Assembly (NCBI GenBank): GCA_002361625.1
Contig: DETL01000002.1
Span: 83,280-113,060 of the forward strand
Length of the DNA: 29,781 nucleotides
Source of the DNA: Bacteroidales bacterium UBA3289
GTDB taxonomy: Bacteria; Bacteroidota; Bacteroidia; Bacteroidales; UBA932
Reading direction: 5' to 3'
Part shown: positions 13,309 to 21,498 of the stretch, one piece after another
How the letters are laid out: each line of letters begins with the position of its first letter
Numbering within the stretch: the stretch's first letter is position 1
Made by a program: the position numbers and the translations under genes
Notes under the pieces: model-generated
What the model was told of the DNA's origin: nothing
The model's input: the letters and a program-made list of their open reading frames with translations, nothing else
The model's database searches: none

Positions 13309-16194
13309 CTAAAACGCCATATCCATGGCGGCGCTGTTCGCGCGCTGGCTGTGGGCGGCGTTCATCTTGCCGAAGTTCCATTTGACCCCGAAGAGGATGT
13401 AGCGGCCCAGGATGAGACGGTACGAATCCTCTTCGTAATTGGCTGTGATACTATGCGACCGTCCGCGGGTCTGGTTCAGGATATCATGGGCCGTGATGCT
13501 GAGGCTGAAAGCGCCGATATTCTTGGTAACGGAGGCGTTCCACCGGAGTTCCGGTTCGTTGAAGCCGGCCGCATAGCCCTGGTATAGCGTATAGCCGAGG
13601 TTGCTGTCGATCTCAAATGCATGGGGCGTCTTGTAGTCGATACCCAGGCTGACGTACTCGTTGAAAGTCTGGCGGTTCACCGAGGAATCCAGGGAATAGC
13701 GGGCGATGCCGGCCGCCGCGGAGACGCCGGCATACATGGAAAAAGGATCCTTGTTGTAATTGATCGTGCCGAAGACACCCAGATTGGAACTGCGGGTCAC
13801 ACTCTCGGAAAAACCGCTCTTTCCGCTGTAGAAATTGCTTCCGGAAGCATCGGTTCCCCAGAAACCCTCCATGAAGGAGGCGTAGTCGAACGTCTCCGTG
13901 TCCACCCCCGGCAACGTTCCTTTTGCCTGGTAGGATGTTCCCTTGGAATAGTTGAGGTTGAAGCCCGTGTCCATCGTCCAGTGCTTTTCCTTCCCGAACG
14001 GCTTCGCATAACTGAGATACATCGTCGTGGACAGGGCGGGTTTCCGCACGTTGACCGGGACGGAATACAGGATGCTGGATGCGTCGTACCACTGCGCCGA
14101 ACTGACTGAGTTCCGCCTCATCGTAGCAGAGAGGGACATCATCACCATGGAGAAATCCTTCGGGTCGTTCCGATACCAGCTGACCGTGCCGGTCGTATAG
14201 CCATAAGGCTTGAGATAGATGTTTCCGGCCGAAAGGCGCGTGGGGTTGCCCACGTTCAGCACCGGCAGCATCTGACCCCGGGAAGGGGAACGGGTAGCGC
14301 CGCTCACATGCACGTTGAAGTTGCTGTTTCCCTTCCTGGACCGCAGCCGGAGCGTTGGCGTCACATACCAGGACCAGTCCCCGACGCCGGTCTCCGTGTC
14401 GATGCCGAAGCTCCGCGTCCGGTTCTCGTCCAGCAAGCCGGACAGCAGGGCGCCCACCGTAACCCAGTTGTTTTTCCCCCATTTGTACTGAATGGTCGCG
14501 TCATAGTTGTTCTGCAGCTGCCGACCGTGCACTTCGGAAGAATAGTAGTCATTGTAGCCCATGGCGTCGGAAGCGTCCCGGACACTGTTCCGCAGGGTGG
14601 CATTGAAGGATCCTTGCATGGACAGCGTCCACTTCTTGCCCAGCGGTTCCGTGTACCGGAGGGATCCGCCGCCCCCATGGCTGGCGGACTGGGAGTCATA
14701 ATGGAGCTGCCGCAGGAAATCCTCCGCCCCCTTTCTCTGGGTCAGGGAAGACTCGTCGCTTCCTCCGTCCGATGCGTTCAGGTTCAACCCATAAGACGCC
14801 TGGATGATCCGTCCTTCCTTGCCGCCCAGGTCCCGGAAGGAAACATCGCCCGTCAGGTTCCCGCTCCGGGAAATGCTTCCGTCATAGGTCGATTGCTCCG
14901 ACCGGTTCATCAGGATGCCTTCCCGGGAAGTGGCCGATGTGCCCGACGACCAGGAATCGGTCTTCGAATAGGTGAAATTCGGCCGGAAATGGAACCAGAC
15001 CTTGCCCTTCTCCTTCTTGAGTTCCACCTTGGAATTGAAACTGTTGCCGAACCCCCGGGATGTGTTGTCCGTTTCCGACAGGATGTCCCCTTCCGTCTGC
15101 CAGGTGGTCCGGGAGGAACGGTTCGCCCCGCGGGTGTCGTTGTACTTGTAATTGGCCATCACCGCCGTCTCCACGTCCTTGATCCGATCCGTCGTGGCGT
15201 TCACCCCCGCCTGGGCGAAATCGGACAGGCCGTTTCCGCCCAGCTGTGTCGTTTCTCCGTCTTCCGAGATCCTGAAGACCACCCCGCCGTCATCCACATT
15301 CTGCAGGTTCACGATACCCGTCACCTGGTCCTTCTCCGTATAGCCCGACACCAGGAGGTTGCCGCTGTACAGGAAGCCCCGGTCATCCCGGAGTTCGCCT
15401 TCCTGCTTGGGTACCAGGGTCGTACCTCCTTTGCCCGCGATATTCCCGAACCATCCTTTCTCGTATTCCTTCTTGAGCACGACATCCATCACTTTCTCCT
15501 TGGAGCCGTCTTCGATACCAGTCGCCCGGGTGGATTCGCTCGTACGGTCCGTCACGCGGATCTTGTCCACGATGGCCGCCGGAAGGTTGTTCAGCGCCGC
15601 CGACTTATCATTGAAAAAGAAGGTCTTGCCGCCTACGGTGATCTTGTCCACCGGTTCGCCGTTCACCTTCACCGTCCCGTCGTCGGAGACCTCGATGCCC
15701 GGCATCTTTTTCAGCAGGTCCTTGAGCATGGCGTTGGAACCCACATGGAAGGAAGAGGCATTGTACTCCAACGTATCTTCCTTGATGGTGACGGGATTGC
15801 CCTTGTCCGTCACCACGGCGGCATCCAGGTAATGCTCGTCCACCACGAGACGGATGGTGCCGATGTCCACCCGACTGTCGCGGAAATAGCGGGTTTTGAT
15901 CACCGGTAGATAGCCCATCATCTCCACATGCAGGGTATAGCGTCCGTAGGGAACTTCTTCCAGCTTGGCTTTTCCTTCCGGGTCCGTCAGGGTGAAGTTC
16001 GTGATGGTCGTATCCTTCTCCGGAATCACATAGAAGGAGGCATACGGGACAGGCTCGTTCGAGAGCGAGTCCACGACCGTCGCATGGATCTCCGACAGGC
16101 GGGAAACCCACATATTGTCATTGAGGACCACGACTTGGGCGCGGAGGGCCGTAAAGGCCAGGAGCGTCACTGCCGTCAGGAGGAATCTTTTCAT
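13309..16194 (-). CDS. Outer membrane beta-barrel protein (TonB-dependent-receptor-like), paralog 2
   Basis: 961 residues, with the same plan as the downstream paralog: signal peptide (MKRFLLTAVTLLAFTALRAQ), regulatory-like beta-sandwich, plug-like segment (NAMLKDLLKKMPGIEVSDDG, ITVGGKTFFFNDKS), and a barrel ending ...DMAF. The two proteins match closely in the first 280 residues and at the very C-terminus and diverge in the barrel, which suggests different ligands or surface loops. Its start overlaps the stop of the TlpA-type lipoprotein gene (ATGA), so the two are translationally coupled. Only 62 bp separate it from the next OMP gene, and those bases hold the mini-ORF. Confidence 0.9.
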   Translation of the reverse strand: MKRFLLTAVTLLAFTALRAQVVVLNDNMWVSRLSEIHATVVDSLSNEPVPYASFYVIPEKDTTITNFTLTDPEGKAKLEEVPYGRYTLHVEMMGYLPVIKTRYFRDSRVDIGTIRLVVDEHYLDAAVVTDKGNPVTIKEDTLEYNASSFHVGSNAMLKDLLKKMPGIEVSDDGTVKVNGEPVDKITVGGKTFFFNDKSAALNNLPAAIVDKIRVTDRTSESTRATGIEDGSKEKVMDVVLKKEYEKGWFGNIAGKGGTTLVPKQEGELRDDRGFLYSGNLLVSGYTEKDQVTGIVNLQNVDDGGVVFRISEDGETTQLGGNGLSDFAQAGVNATTDRIKDVETAVMANYKYNDTRGANRSSRTTWQTEGDILSETDNTSRGFGNSFNSKVELKKEKGKVWFHFRPNFTYSKTDSWSSGTSATSREGILMNRSEQSTYDGSISRSGNLTGDVSFRDLGGKEGRIIQASYGLNLNASDGGSDESSLTQRKGAEDFLRQLHYDSQSASHGGGGSLRYTEPLGKKWTLSMQGSFNATLRNSVRDASDAMGYNDYYSSEVHGRQLQNNYDATIQYKWGKNNWVTVGALLSGLLDENRTRSFGIDTETGVGDWSWYVTPTLRLRSRKGNSNFNVHVSGATRSPSRGQMLPVLNVGNPTRLSAGNIYLKPYGYTTGTVSWYRNDPKDFSMVMMSLSATMRRNSVSSAQWYDASSILYSVPVNVRKPALSTTMYLSYAKPFGKEKHWTMDTGFNLNYSKGTSYQAKGTLPGVDTETFDYASFMEGFWGTDASGSNFYSGKSGFSESVTRSSNLGVFGTINYNKDPFSMYAGVSAAAGIARYSLDSSVNRQTFNEYVSLGIDYKTPHAFEIDSNLGYTLYQGYAAGFNEPELRWNASVTKNIGAFSLSITAHDILNQTRGRSHSITANYEEDSYRLILGRYILFGVKWNFGKMNAAHSQRANSAAMDMAF

Positions 16195-18005
16195 TTCAAC
16201 GCCTTGTTTAACAAGTTCTTGAGTTTTTCTTCATTATAGCCCACGAGGACGGAACCGTTCATACCGTTCCTGCGCACGACGAAATAGGTAGGATAGCCGT
16301 CGCTGCCCAGCCGGTCCAAGATGAATTTCAACTGCTTGTCAGTCAAGTAATAATGGTCTCCCTGGATGGTCGGGACCATCTCCAGCCAGGTGGACCTCGG
16401 GGAGGTTTCGCCGGTCAGGTAAATAAAGTCCACATCGGCATAGTCGGTGGTTTTCAGGGGTTCCAGGGCCCGGATGCCGGCCAGGCAGGGGGCGCACCAG
16501 GTTGCCCAGATGTCCACCAGGACGGGCTTTCCGCGGTGGCCCGCCAGGATGGCGTCCAGCAGCTCTTCATCCGGCACGTCAGGCGTTTCTTTCACGGACT
16601 CGAGCACTTCCGCATGGGCCCGGAGGTAGGCTTTCTGTTCATCTTCCAGTTTTTTGGTAAATACCGGATGGGAGAACCGGTCCCATCCTTCCGAAAGACC
16701 GCCTCCCCGCCGGACGGATCTCAGCATAGACGCAAAACGGGCATACTCCCGGACAAGTCCCGTCGTATCGGCCGATGCCGCAGGCACCAGGGCCGGAATC
16801 ATGCCATACAGGGTAAAATCGATGCTCAGAAGCGTCTTCGGGTCATCCAGGTCCAGCGCCCGGACCCAGGCAAGGTCTTCCTCCTGGAACAGCCAGGGCC
16901 GGAAAAATGCCTCCGCCTCCTCCCCAAACAACTTCCTGTGATTCATGCGCTGGGTATGGACGGATTGCAGAAGAAGCTGCAACGCAAAGTCCTTCAGTTT
17001 GTTCTGTGCATATTCCCGGATTGCGGGCAGAAGGTCTTTCTCTTGCAGACGCGATGAAACCCTTTCATAAAACACCCGAACGCTGTCGGCATAGGTTCCG
17101 GCATCATCCATCGAGTCGTACTCGAAGGAAAGGTCCGGGGCGATGGACACCATCGCCTTTTTCGCATCCGGGCCAAACAGGAAGGCATACTGTCCCACCG
17201 GACGCACAATCGGAACTTCCGGCTCGTCCAGGGAGAAGCGCCTCCGGGTCGTGGCCCGGTCGGAACCGTCCAGATAAACCCGAAGCGTTTCGCCGGGATT
17301 GACAGGAATGGGTTGTATGCTCTGCGCACCATCGACATACAGATTCACCGCTCCGGGACCATAGAGTTTCAGGTTATACCGGGCCACACCGGTACGGACA
17401 TCCACCGGCTCCGGTTCCAGGGCTTTTTCAAAACCCGGACAGAGATAGGAACGGCAGCGGACCGTCACATAGGACGGCACCCGGGAGACATCCCCTGTCG
17501 GAATGATCTCCAGGACCGCCTCGCCATATTCCAGGGTCGGCTCGGGAAAGGTCTCCGGAATGATGGTTTCGGGCAGCGGCAAGGGCGGAGGCGTCTTGCC
17601 GGTCAGGTCGATGCCATAGAATCGGAATCCTCCTTCAACAAATTCACCCTCAATATAATCCACTGTTTTCGCGCGGACTGGCAGCGGCTCGAAAAAGAGG
17701 GTATAAGTGGCCGTTCCATCTTCTCCCATGGTCAGTTCCTTGTCGGGCGTGATTCCTTCCGTGTGAAGCAGGGCAAACCGCTTCCCTTCCACTTCCAGAT
17801 GGGTGTCAGAAGACACTTTGATCCACCAGCCAGGCTCAAAGAATGACTTGAATGTAAAGATCGTAGCCGTATCGGTACGTTCCACGCTCACGATTTCCTG
17901 CGTCTCGTTGTTGCGCCACCCATAACGGGGAAAGTCCACCCGCTGGGGAAGCGGGGCGGTGCAGCTGCCGAGCAGGAAGGCAAGGAGAATCAGTCTGCAT
18001 TTCAT
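16191..18005 (-). CDS. TlpA-type thioredoxin-like lipoprotein
   Basis: 604 residues from the ATG that overlaps the M56 stop (ATGA). The signal peptide with lipobox LLGSC (MKCRLILLAFLLGSCTAP) suggests a lipoprotein. A beta-rich middle part (about 20-290) and a helical part (about 300-460) precede a C-terminal thioredoxin fold with WATWCAPC (CxxC active site), followed by GYPTYFVVRRNG with the cis-Pro. TlpA-type proteins reduce or isomerise disulfides in the periplasm, and in Bacteroidales many have such long N-terminal domains of unknown role. An open frame continues about 170 codons upstream, but it lies in the M56 gene and lacks coding character. The context suggests envelope repair or OMP maturation (inference). 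Confidence 0.88.
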   Translation of the reverse strand: MKCRLILLAFLLGSCTAPLPQRVDFPRYGWRNNETQEIVSVERTDTATIFTFKSFFEPGWWIKVSSDTHLEVEGKRFALLHTEGITPDKELTMGEDGTATYTLFFEPLPVRAKTVDYIEGEFVEGGFRFYGIDLTGKTPPPLPLPETIIPETFPEPTLEYGEAVLEIIPTGDVSRVPSYVTVRCRSYLCPGFEKALEPEPVDVRTGVARYNLKLYGPGAVNLYVDGAQSIQPIPVNPGETLRVYLDGSDRATTRRRFSLDEPEVPIVRPVGQYAFLFGPDAKKAMVSIAPDLSFEYDSMDDAGTYADSVRVFYERVSSRLQEKDLLPAIREYAQNKLKDFALQLLLQSVHTQRMNHRKLFGEEAEAFFRPWLFQEEDLAWVRALDLDDPKTLLSIDFTLYGMIPALVPAASADTTGLVREYARFASMLRSVRRGGGLSEGWDRFSHPVFTKKLEDEQKAYLRAHAEVLESVKETPDVPDEELLDAILAGHRGKPVLVDIWATWCAPCLAGIRALEPLKTTDYADVDFIYLTGETSPRSTWLEMVPTIQGDHYYLTDKQLKFILDRLGSDGYPTYFVVRRNGMNGSVLVGYNEEKLKNLLNKALK

Positions 18006-19048
18006 GGCTTTGTACTGATAATGATCATAGGAACATGCACTTCCACACTCATGAGCTTGCCCGACTGGGCGAGCTCCGCCATATCTTTCTTCGACAGCGG
18101 ATACAAGATACGACTGTCCTCTTTCACCACATAATACTCTGCCTGGACGGCATCGGCATGGACATAAACGGCCGTGAAAGGCAGATAAGACGAATCCTGG
18201 CTTTTGCCCACATACGTGTATCGCGTCCGGGCCGACAGGGTCAGGGTCAGGGCGAGCAGGGGCAGGATAAAAAGCGTTTTCCAGACACCGGCCCGGCGGG
18301 AAGGACGCTTGCACATCATCGTGATCCGGCCTTTCAGGGTGCTGTGGCTGAAGCTGTTGGCAACTGAAAAGCGTTCTCCGGCCACCGCCTTCCGGACCAG
18401 GAGATACTGGTATTCGCGTGCGTCGGCGCCTCCATCGAGAACCTGGGCGTCGGCCTCGTACTCGTGCAGGGCACGGAGGTCCTGCCGCAGGAGCCAGATG
18501 GCCGGGTTGAACCATTGGATGACTGTGACGAGGTCGATGAACAGCAGGTCCTGGCTGTGCCGGAGGGCGACATGGGCCTTTTCATGGGACAAGATAACGG
18601 GACTCGCGAGGTCCTCCCGGGAAAGGACGATCCATTTCATCCAGCTAAAGGGCGCATGGACGGAATCGTTGATACAGAGGATGGTACCATCATCCTGCGG
18701 CCTTTGTTCGGAGCCCCGGACGAGCCTGCGGATGCGAAGCATGGACAGGAGAAGCCGGACCAGGACGAAGGCGGCTCCGGCGAAATACAGGGCGAGCAGC
18801 ACCGGGGGCCACCAGGCGTCGGGGGCGACGGCGGGAGCCGGCATGGGCACGGACTCCATCGGCTGCACCTCGATGGTCTTGTCAATCGTAATGACGCACA
18901 GCGGCAGCACCAGCGCGGCGGCGGCCGTCCCGAGGAGCACCGCCCGGTTCAGCCGGTGGAAGGTGTCCTTTTGGAGCAGCAGACGCCAGCAAAGCCAGAA
19001 GGCGGCCAGCACCAGGGCGGCCTTCCCTTCATAGACAAGCAGTTCCAT
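18002..19048 (-). CDS. BlaR1/MecR1-type M56 membrane metalloprotease
   Basis: 348 residues. Membrane helices lie near 7-25, 36-54, 82-104 and 258-274. The zinc motif HEKAH (about 155-159) and the downstream Glu in HEYEAD (about 195-200) mark the M56 catalytic site on the cytoplasmic side. BlaR1-type proteins sense an envelope signal and cause loss of the BlaI repressor. The outer C-terminal part here is only about 75 residues and has no penicillin-binding sensor domain, so the signal is not evidently a beta-lactam. The ATG shares its A with the blaI stop (TGATG). A GTG three bases... codon upstream is possible but unlikely. Confidence 0.88.
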   Translation of the reverse strand: MELLVYEGKAALVLAAFWLCWRLLLQKDTFHRLNRAVLLGTAAAALVLPLCVITIDKTIEVQPMESVPMPAPAVAPDAWWPPVLLALYFAGAAFVLVRLLLSMLRIRRLVRGSEQRPQDDGTILCINDSVHAPFSWMKWIVLSREDLASPVILSHEKAHVALRHSQDLLFIDLVTVIQWFNPAIWLLRQDLRALHEYEADAQVLDGGADAREYQYLLVRKAVAGERFSVANSFSHSTLKGRITMMCKRPSRRAGVWKTLFILPLLALTLTLSARTRYTYVGKSQDSSYLPFTAVYVHADAVQAEYYVVKEDSRILYPLSKKDMAELAQSGKLMSVEVHVPMIIISTKP

Positions 19049-19407
19049 CACTTTCCCTTTTCAATCTGGTCGATAATCTCCTTCAGGTCCTCCAGCGACA
19101 GTTTCTCCTCCTCCACGAAGGCGGACACCATCGCCCGGTAGGAATTCCCGAAGTACTTGTCCACGAGGTTCGCCACCGACCCGCAGTGGTACTGCTCCCG
19201 CGTCACGACCGGGAGGTACTGGAAACTGTTTCCATGGGTCGCATGCGTGAGGAACCCCTCGCTCTCGAGGATCCGCACCATCGTGCTCAGCGTGTTGAAA
19301 TGGGGCTTCGGGTCGGCATAGCGCTCCCGCAGCTCCCGCACGAACATGGGCCCGTTCTCCCAGAACAGGTCCATGATCTCTTCCTCTTTCCTGGTCAGCC
19401 GTTTCAT
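19048..19407 (-). CDS. BlaI/MecI/CopY family repressor
   Basis: 119 residues with a winged helix (about 1-72: LTRKEEEIMDLFWENGPMF, then FNTLSTMVRILESEGFL as recognition helix and wing) and a C-terminal dimerisation helix region with many Glu residues. BlaI repressors bind dyads near their own promoter and are removed after cleavage triggered by the partner M56 protease. It is the first gene of the five-gene minus-strand operon and is coupled to the protease gene by TGATG. A dyad at 19457-19473 just upstream of the promoter region is the likely operator. Confidence 0.92.
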   Translation of the reverse strand: MKRLTRKEEEIMDLFWENGPMFVRELRERYADPKPHFNTLSTMVRILESEGFLTHATHGNSFQYLPVVTREQYHCGSVANLVDKYFGNSYRAMVSAFVEEEKLSLEDLKEIIDQIEKGK

Positions 19408-19427
19408 ATTGTGGTGTGTTACGGCTG

Positions 19428-19435
19428 CAAATATA
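19428..19435 (-). promoter_or_regulatory. -7 promoter box of the blaI operon
   Basis: TATATTTG on the minus strand, 20 bases before the blaI ATG. A TTG in the -33 region lies about 20 bases further upstream, inside the putative operator zone. Confidence 0.65.
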
Positions 19436-19456
19436 ACTAAAGAATTTCGTTATTAC

Positions 19457-19473
19457 AACTAAAAAACTTAGTT
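19457..19473. promoter_or_regulatory. Putative BlaI operator
   Basis: A perfect dyad AACTAA-AAAAC-TTAGTT. A further half-site-like TTTAGTTATA lies at the promoter box (about 19432-19441). The position over the -33 region suits repression. The sequence resembles BlaI/MecI-type sites only in general form (AT-rich, ACTA/TAGT halves), so the assignment is inference. Confidence 0.5.
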
Positions 19474-19476
19474 TTT

Positions 19477-19559
19477 CTGTTGCGTTTTTTCTTTCTACCT
19501 GATAATCAACGGTTTAAATGAATCGCCTTATGCATTTCTACATAAGGCATTTTGCGTAA
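19477..19559 (-). repeat. 83-nt REP-like unit, copy A (beyond pncB)
   Basis: On the minus strand it begins with TTACGCAAA, holds the hairpin GCCTTATG/CATAAGGC (19525-19532 with 19541-19548), and ends ACGCAACAG. The first 60 positions align without gaps to copy B (49/60) and copy C (44/60) by hand count. It abuts the blaI operator. Its orientation is opposite to B and C. Confidence 0.85.
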
Positions 19560-19580
19560 GCGCCTAATGGATAAGGACAT

Positions 19581-19618
19581 AAAGAAAACGCCACCCGGGC
19601 CGGAAACGGCGGATGGCG
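19581..19618 (-). terminator. Intrinsic terminator of pncB
   Basis: On the minus strand, stem CGCCA (19618-19614) pairs with TGGCG (19593-19589), with an inner CCG/CGG stem. TTTTCTTT follows (19588-19581). It lies 25 nt after the pncB stop. Confidence 0.65.
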
Positions 19619-19642
19619 TACAAAGGGTATGTCGATAAGGGC

Positions 19643-21151
19643 CTAGTCGATCTCGAAGGCCTGGATCTGCTTCACCAGGTCGTCGATGAGGCGCATCTTG
19701 GTGTCGTAGAGGTCGTCGGAGATATCGACCTTGTAGTAGTGCGGGTTGATCAGACGGGACTCCGCCGGGGAGAAGTGGTGGAGGTTGTCCTTGTAGAAGG
19801 CCTTCTTCTGCTGGAGGGAGTGGTGGGGGCAGACGCGCTTGCCGTTGGCGATGACCTGGTGCTGCATGGGACGGGCCTCGTAGGTCCCGGCCTCGAAGGT
19901 CTTGTACTTGAAGGAGTCGTATTCGTCGCGGATGGTGATGGTCTCGCGGTGCTGGATGGCCCGGTCCAGGCGGTCGCCGCGGAGGCAGGTGACATCGGCC
20001 TTGAACACGTAGCCGTCGATCTTGTTGCCCTTGGAGGAGTCCAGGGCGCTGATGCGCCAGGTGATCTGGAAGCCGGGGTTGATGAGCTTGATCTTGTCCT
20101 CGGAGCGCTTCAGGACGGGCTGGTCGCCGATCTGGACGAGTTTATAGACATTGCCGAAGCAGGGGGCGGCCTTGGAGGTGGCGATGGCGTCGCCCACGCC
20201 GTAACTGTCGATGCAGGCGCCCTGCCGCTCGAGGTCCGTGATCAGGTATTCGTCCAAACCGTTGGTGGCGAAGATCTTGCACTTCTTGAGTCCATGCTCG
20301 TCCAGGATCCGGCGCACCTCCTGGGAGAGGTAGGCCAAGTCGCCGCTGTCCAGCCGGATGCCGTAGCCGCCGGCGTAGCTGTCGTCGATACCGTTGTCCC
20401 GGAAAGCCCGGATGGCGTTCTTCACGCCGCACTTGAGCGTGTCATAGGTGTCGATGAGCAGGATGATGTTCTCGCCCCGGTGCGTACGGATATAGTCGCA
20501 GAAAGCGCGGTATTCGCCCTCGACGGTGCTGCCGTAGGCCGTTACGAAGCTATGGGCCATCGTACCGGTGGACGGGACCCCTTCGAAGGCGCCGGTCAGG
20601 ATATTGGAGGAACTGGCGCAGCCGGCAATCTGGGCGGCCTTTCCGCCATAGACCGCAGCCCAGGGTCCATGGGCACGGCGGGAACCGAACTCGGAAACGG
20701 GCTTGTCCGTGGCACGGCACACGCGGGAGGCCTTGGTCGCAACGGCCATCTGGTGGTTCAGGATGCAGAGCATCGGGGTCTCCAGCACCTGCGCCTCGAT
20801 CATGGGCGCGACCACCGTGACGATGGGCTGCGTGGGGAAGACGATCTCGCCCTCGCGCATGGCGTACACCGCCCCGGTGAACTTCATCGTGCTCAAGTAC
20901 TTGCGGAACTCCTTATAGTCCTCTCCGGGCAGGAACTTCTCGTAAAACTCCTCCGGCTCGCTGCCCAGTTTCTGGATCATCTGGATAATCTCTTCCGTGC
21001 CGCTCACGACGGCCCAGTTGTTGTTCTCCGGCGCTTTCCGGTAAAAGAGGTTGAATGTGGCGATTTCCTTGTCCTTCCCGCATTCCAGGTACGACTTTCC
21101 CATCGTGTACTGGTACTTGTCTGAGCAATAGGCAGTGTTCAGTTTGTCCAT
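19643..21151 (-). CDS. pncB: Nicotinate phosphoribosyltransferase
   Basis: Converts nicotinate and PRPP to nicotinate mononucleotide, the entry step of Preiss-Handler NAD salvage. The 502-residue protein opens with YCSDKYQYTMG, carries the EFGSRRAHG segment (about 154-162, substrate-binding Arg residues), and has PSTGTMAHSFVTAYG (about 192-206) with the His that is phosphorylated in this family. LIDTYDT, GIRLDSGDL and IFATNGLDEYL are the phosphoribosyl-binding strands. Length is normal for the longer PncB class. It is transcribed alone from a TATCTTTG box at 21193-21200 and ends in a hairpin terminator. The nicotinamidase gene that supplies its substrate lies 1.5 kb away on the other strand, beyond the RAYT gene. 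Confidence 0.95.
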   Translation of the reverse strand: MDKLNTAYCSDKYQYTMGKSYLECGKDKEIATFNLFYRKAPENNNWAVVSGTEEIIQMIQKLGSEPEEFYEKFLPGEDYKEFRKYLSTMKFTGAVYAMREGEIVFPTQPIVTVVAPMIEAQVLETPMLCILNHQMAVATKASRVCRATDKPVSEFGSRRAHGPWAAVYGGKAAQIAGCASSSNILTGAFEGVPSTGTMAHSFVTAYGSTVEGEYRAFCDYIRTHRGENIILLIDTYDTLKCGVKNAIRAFRDNGIDDSYAGGYGIRLDSGDLAYLSQEVRRILDEHGLKKCKIFATNGLDEYLITDLERQGACIDSYGVGDAIATSKAAPCFGNVYKLVQIGDQPVLKRSEDKIKLINPGFQITWRISALDSSKGNKIDGYVFKADVTCLRGDRLDRAIQHRETITIRDEYDSFKYKTFEAGTYEARPMQHQVIANGKRVCPHHSLQQKKAFYKDNLHHFSPAESRLINPHYYKVDISDDLYDTKMRLIDDLVKQIQAFEID

Positions 21152-21192
21152 GTCGTTTTTGTGTTATCGGCCCGCTGGCAGGCGCTATCGGA

Positions 21193-21200
21193 CAAAGATA
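21193..21200 (-). promoter_or_regulatory. -7 promoter box of pncB
   Basis: TATCTTTG on the minus strand, 41 bases before the pncB ATG. Confidence 0.6.
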
Positions 21201-21295
21201 GCAAAACTTTCAGTTCGCTGTTCTCGCCATCGACCGTATCTTCTCCTCACCCTGCTCAAACGAACGTTTTCCCTACCGCACTCTCCATCAACCAT

Positions 21296-21378
21296 TTACG
21301 CAAACCGCCTTATGTAAAAACGCGCAAGGCGGTTCCATTAAACTGTTGATTGTCAGCAATATAAAAGAAACAGCAAGT
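21296..21378 (+). repeat. 83-nt REP-like unit, copy B (5' of RAYT)
   Basis: Starts with TTACGCAAA. The hairpin AACCGCCTT/AAGGCGGTT has perfect 9-bp arms at 21303-21311 and 21326-21334. The conserved tail TTGATTGTCA follows, then an A-rich run to AACAGCAAG. Confidence 0.85.
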
Positions 21379-21394
21379 ATGCCGATCACTCCAT

Positions 21395-21476
21395 CTTCCT
21401 GCAAGGAAGGCTCGAAAAGATTTGCAAATCTCGCAGGCTTTCGCGAACTTTAAGGCGGATTCCATGGTGGAATCCG
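21395..21476. repeat. Three hairpins in the RAYT upstream region
   Basis: CTTCCT-GCA-AGGAAG (21395-21409), the 14-bp palindrome AGATTTGCAAATCT (21418-21431), and CGGATTCCA-TGG-TGGAATCCG (21456-21476, perfect 9-bp arms). All lie between unit B and the RAYT start. They may limit RAYT expression or act as element-end structures. The rest of the 347-bp gene-free stretch 21152-21498 holds the pncB promoter and unit B. Confidence 0.6.
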
Positions 21477-21498
21477 TTCAAAACAGGGAGGGTCCGGG

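Noticed and set aside
18006..18515. In-frame extension of the TlpA-type lipoprotein to a 774-residue protein
   Set aside because: The extra 170 codons lie inside the M56 gene in another frame, are Pro/Arg-rich, and would remove the clear signal peptide and lipobox at 18005.
18002..19407. Beta-lactam resistance locus
   Set aside because: BlaI and an M56 protease are present, but the protease has no penicillin-binding domain and no beta-lactamase or mecA-like gene is nearby.
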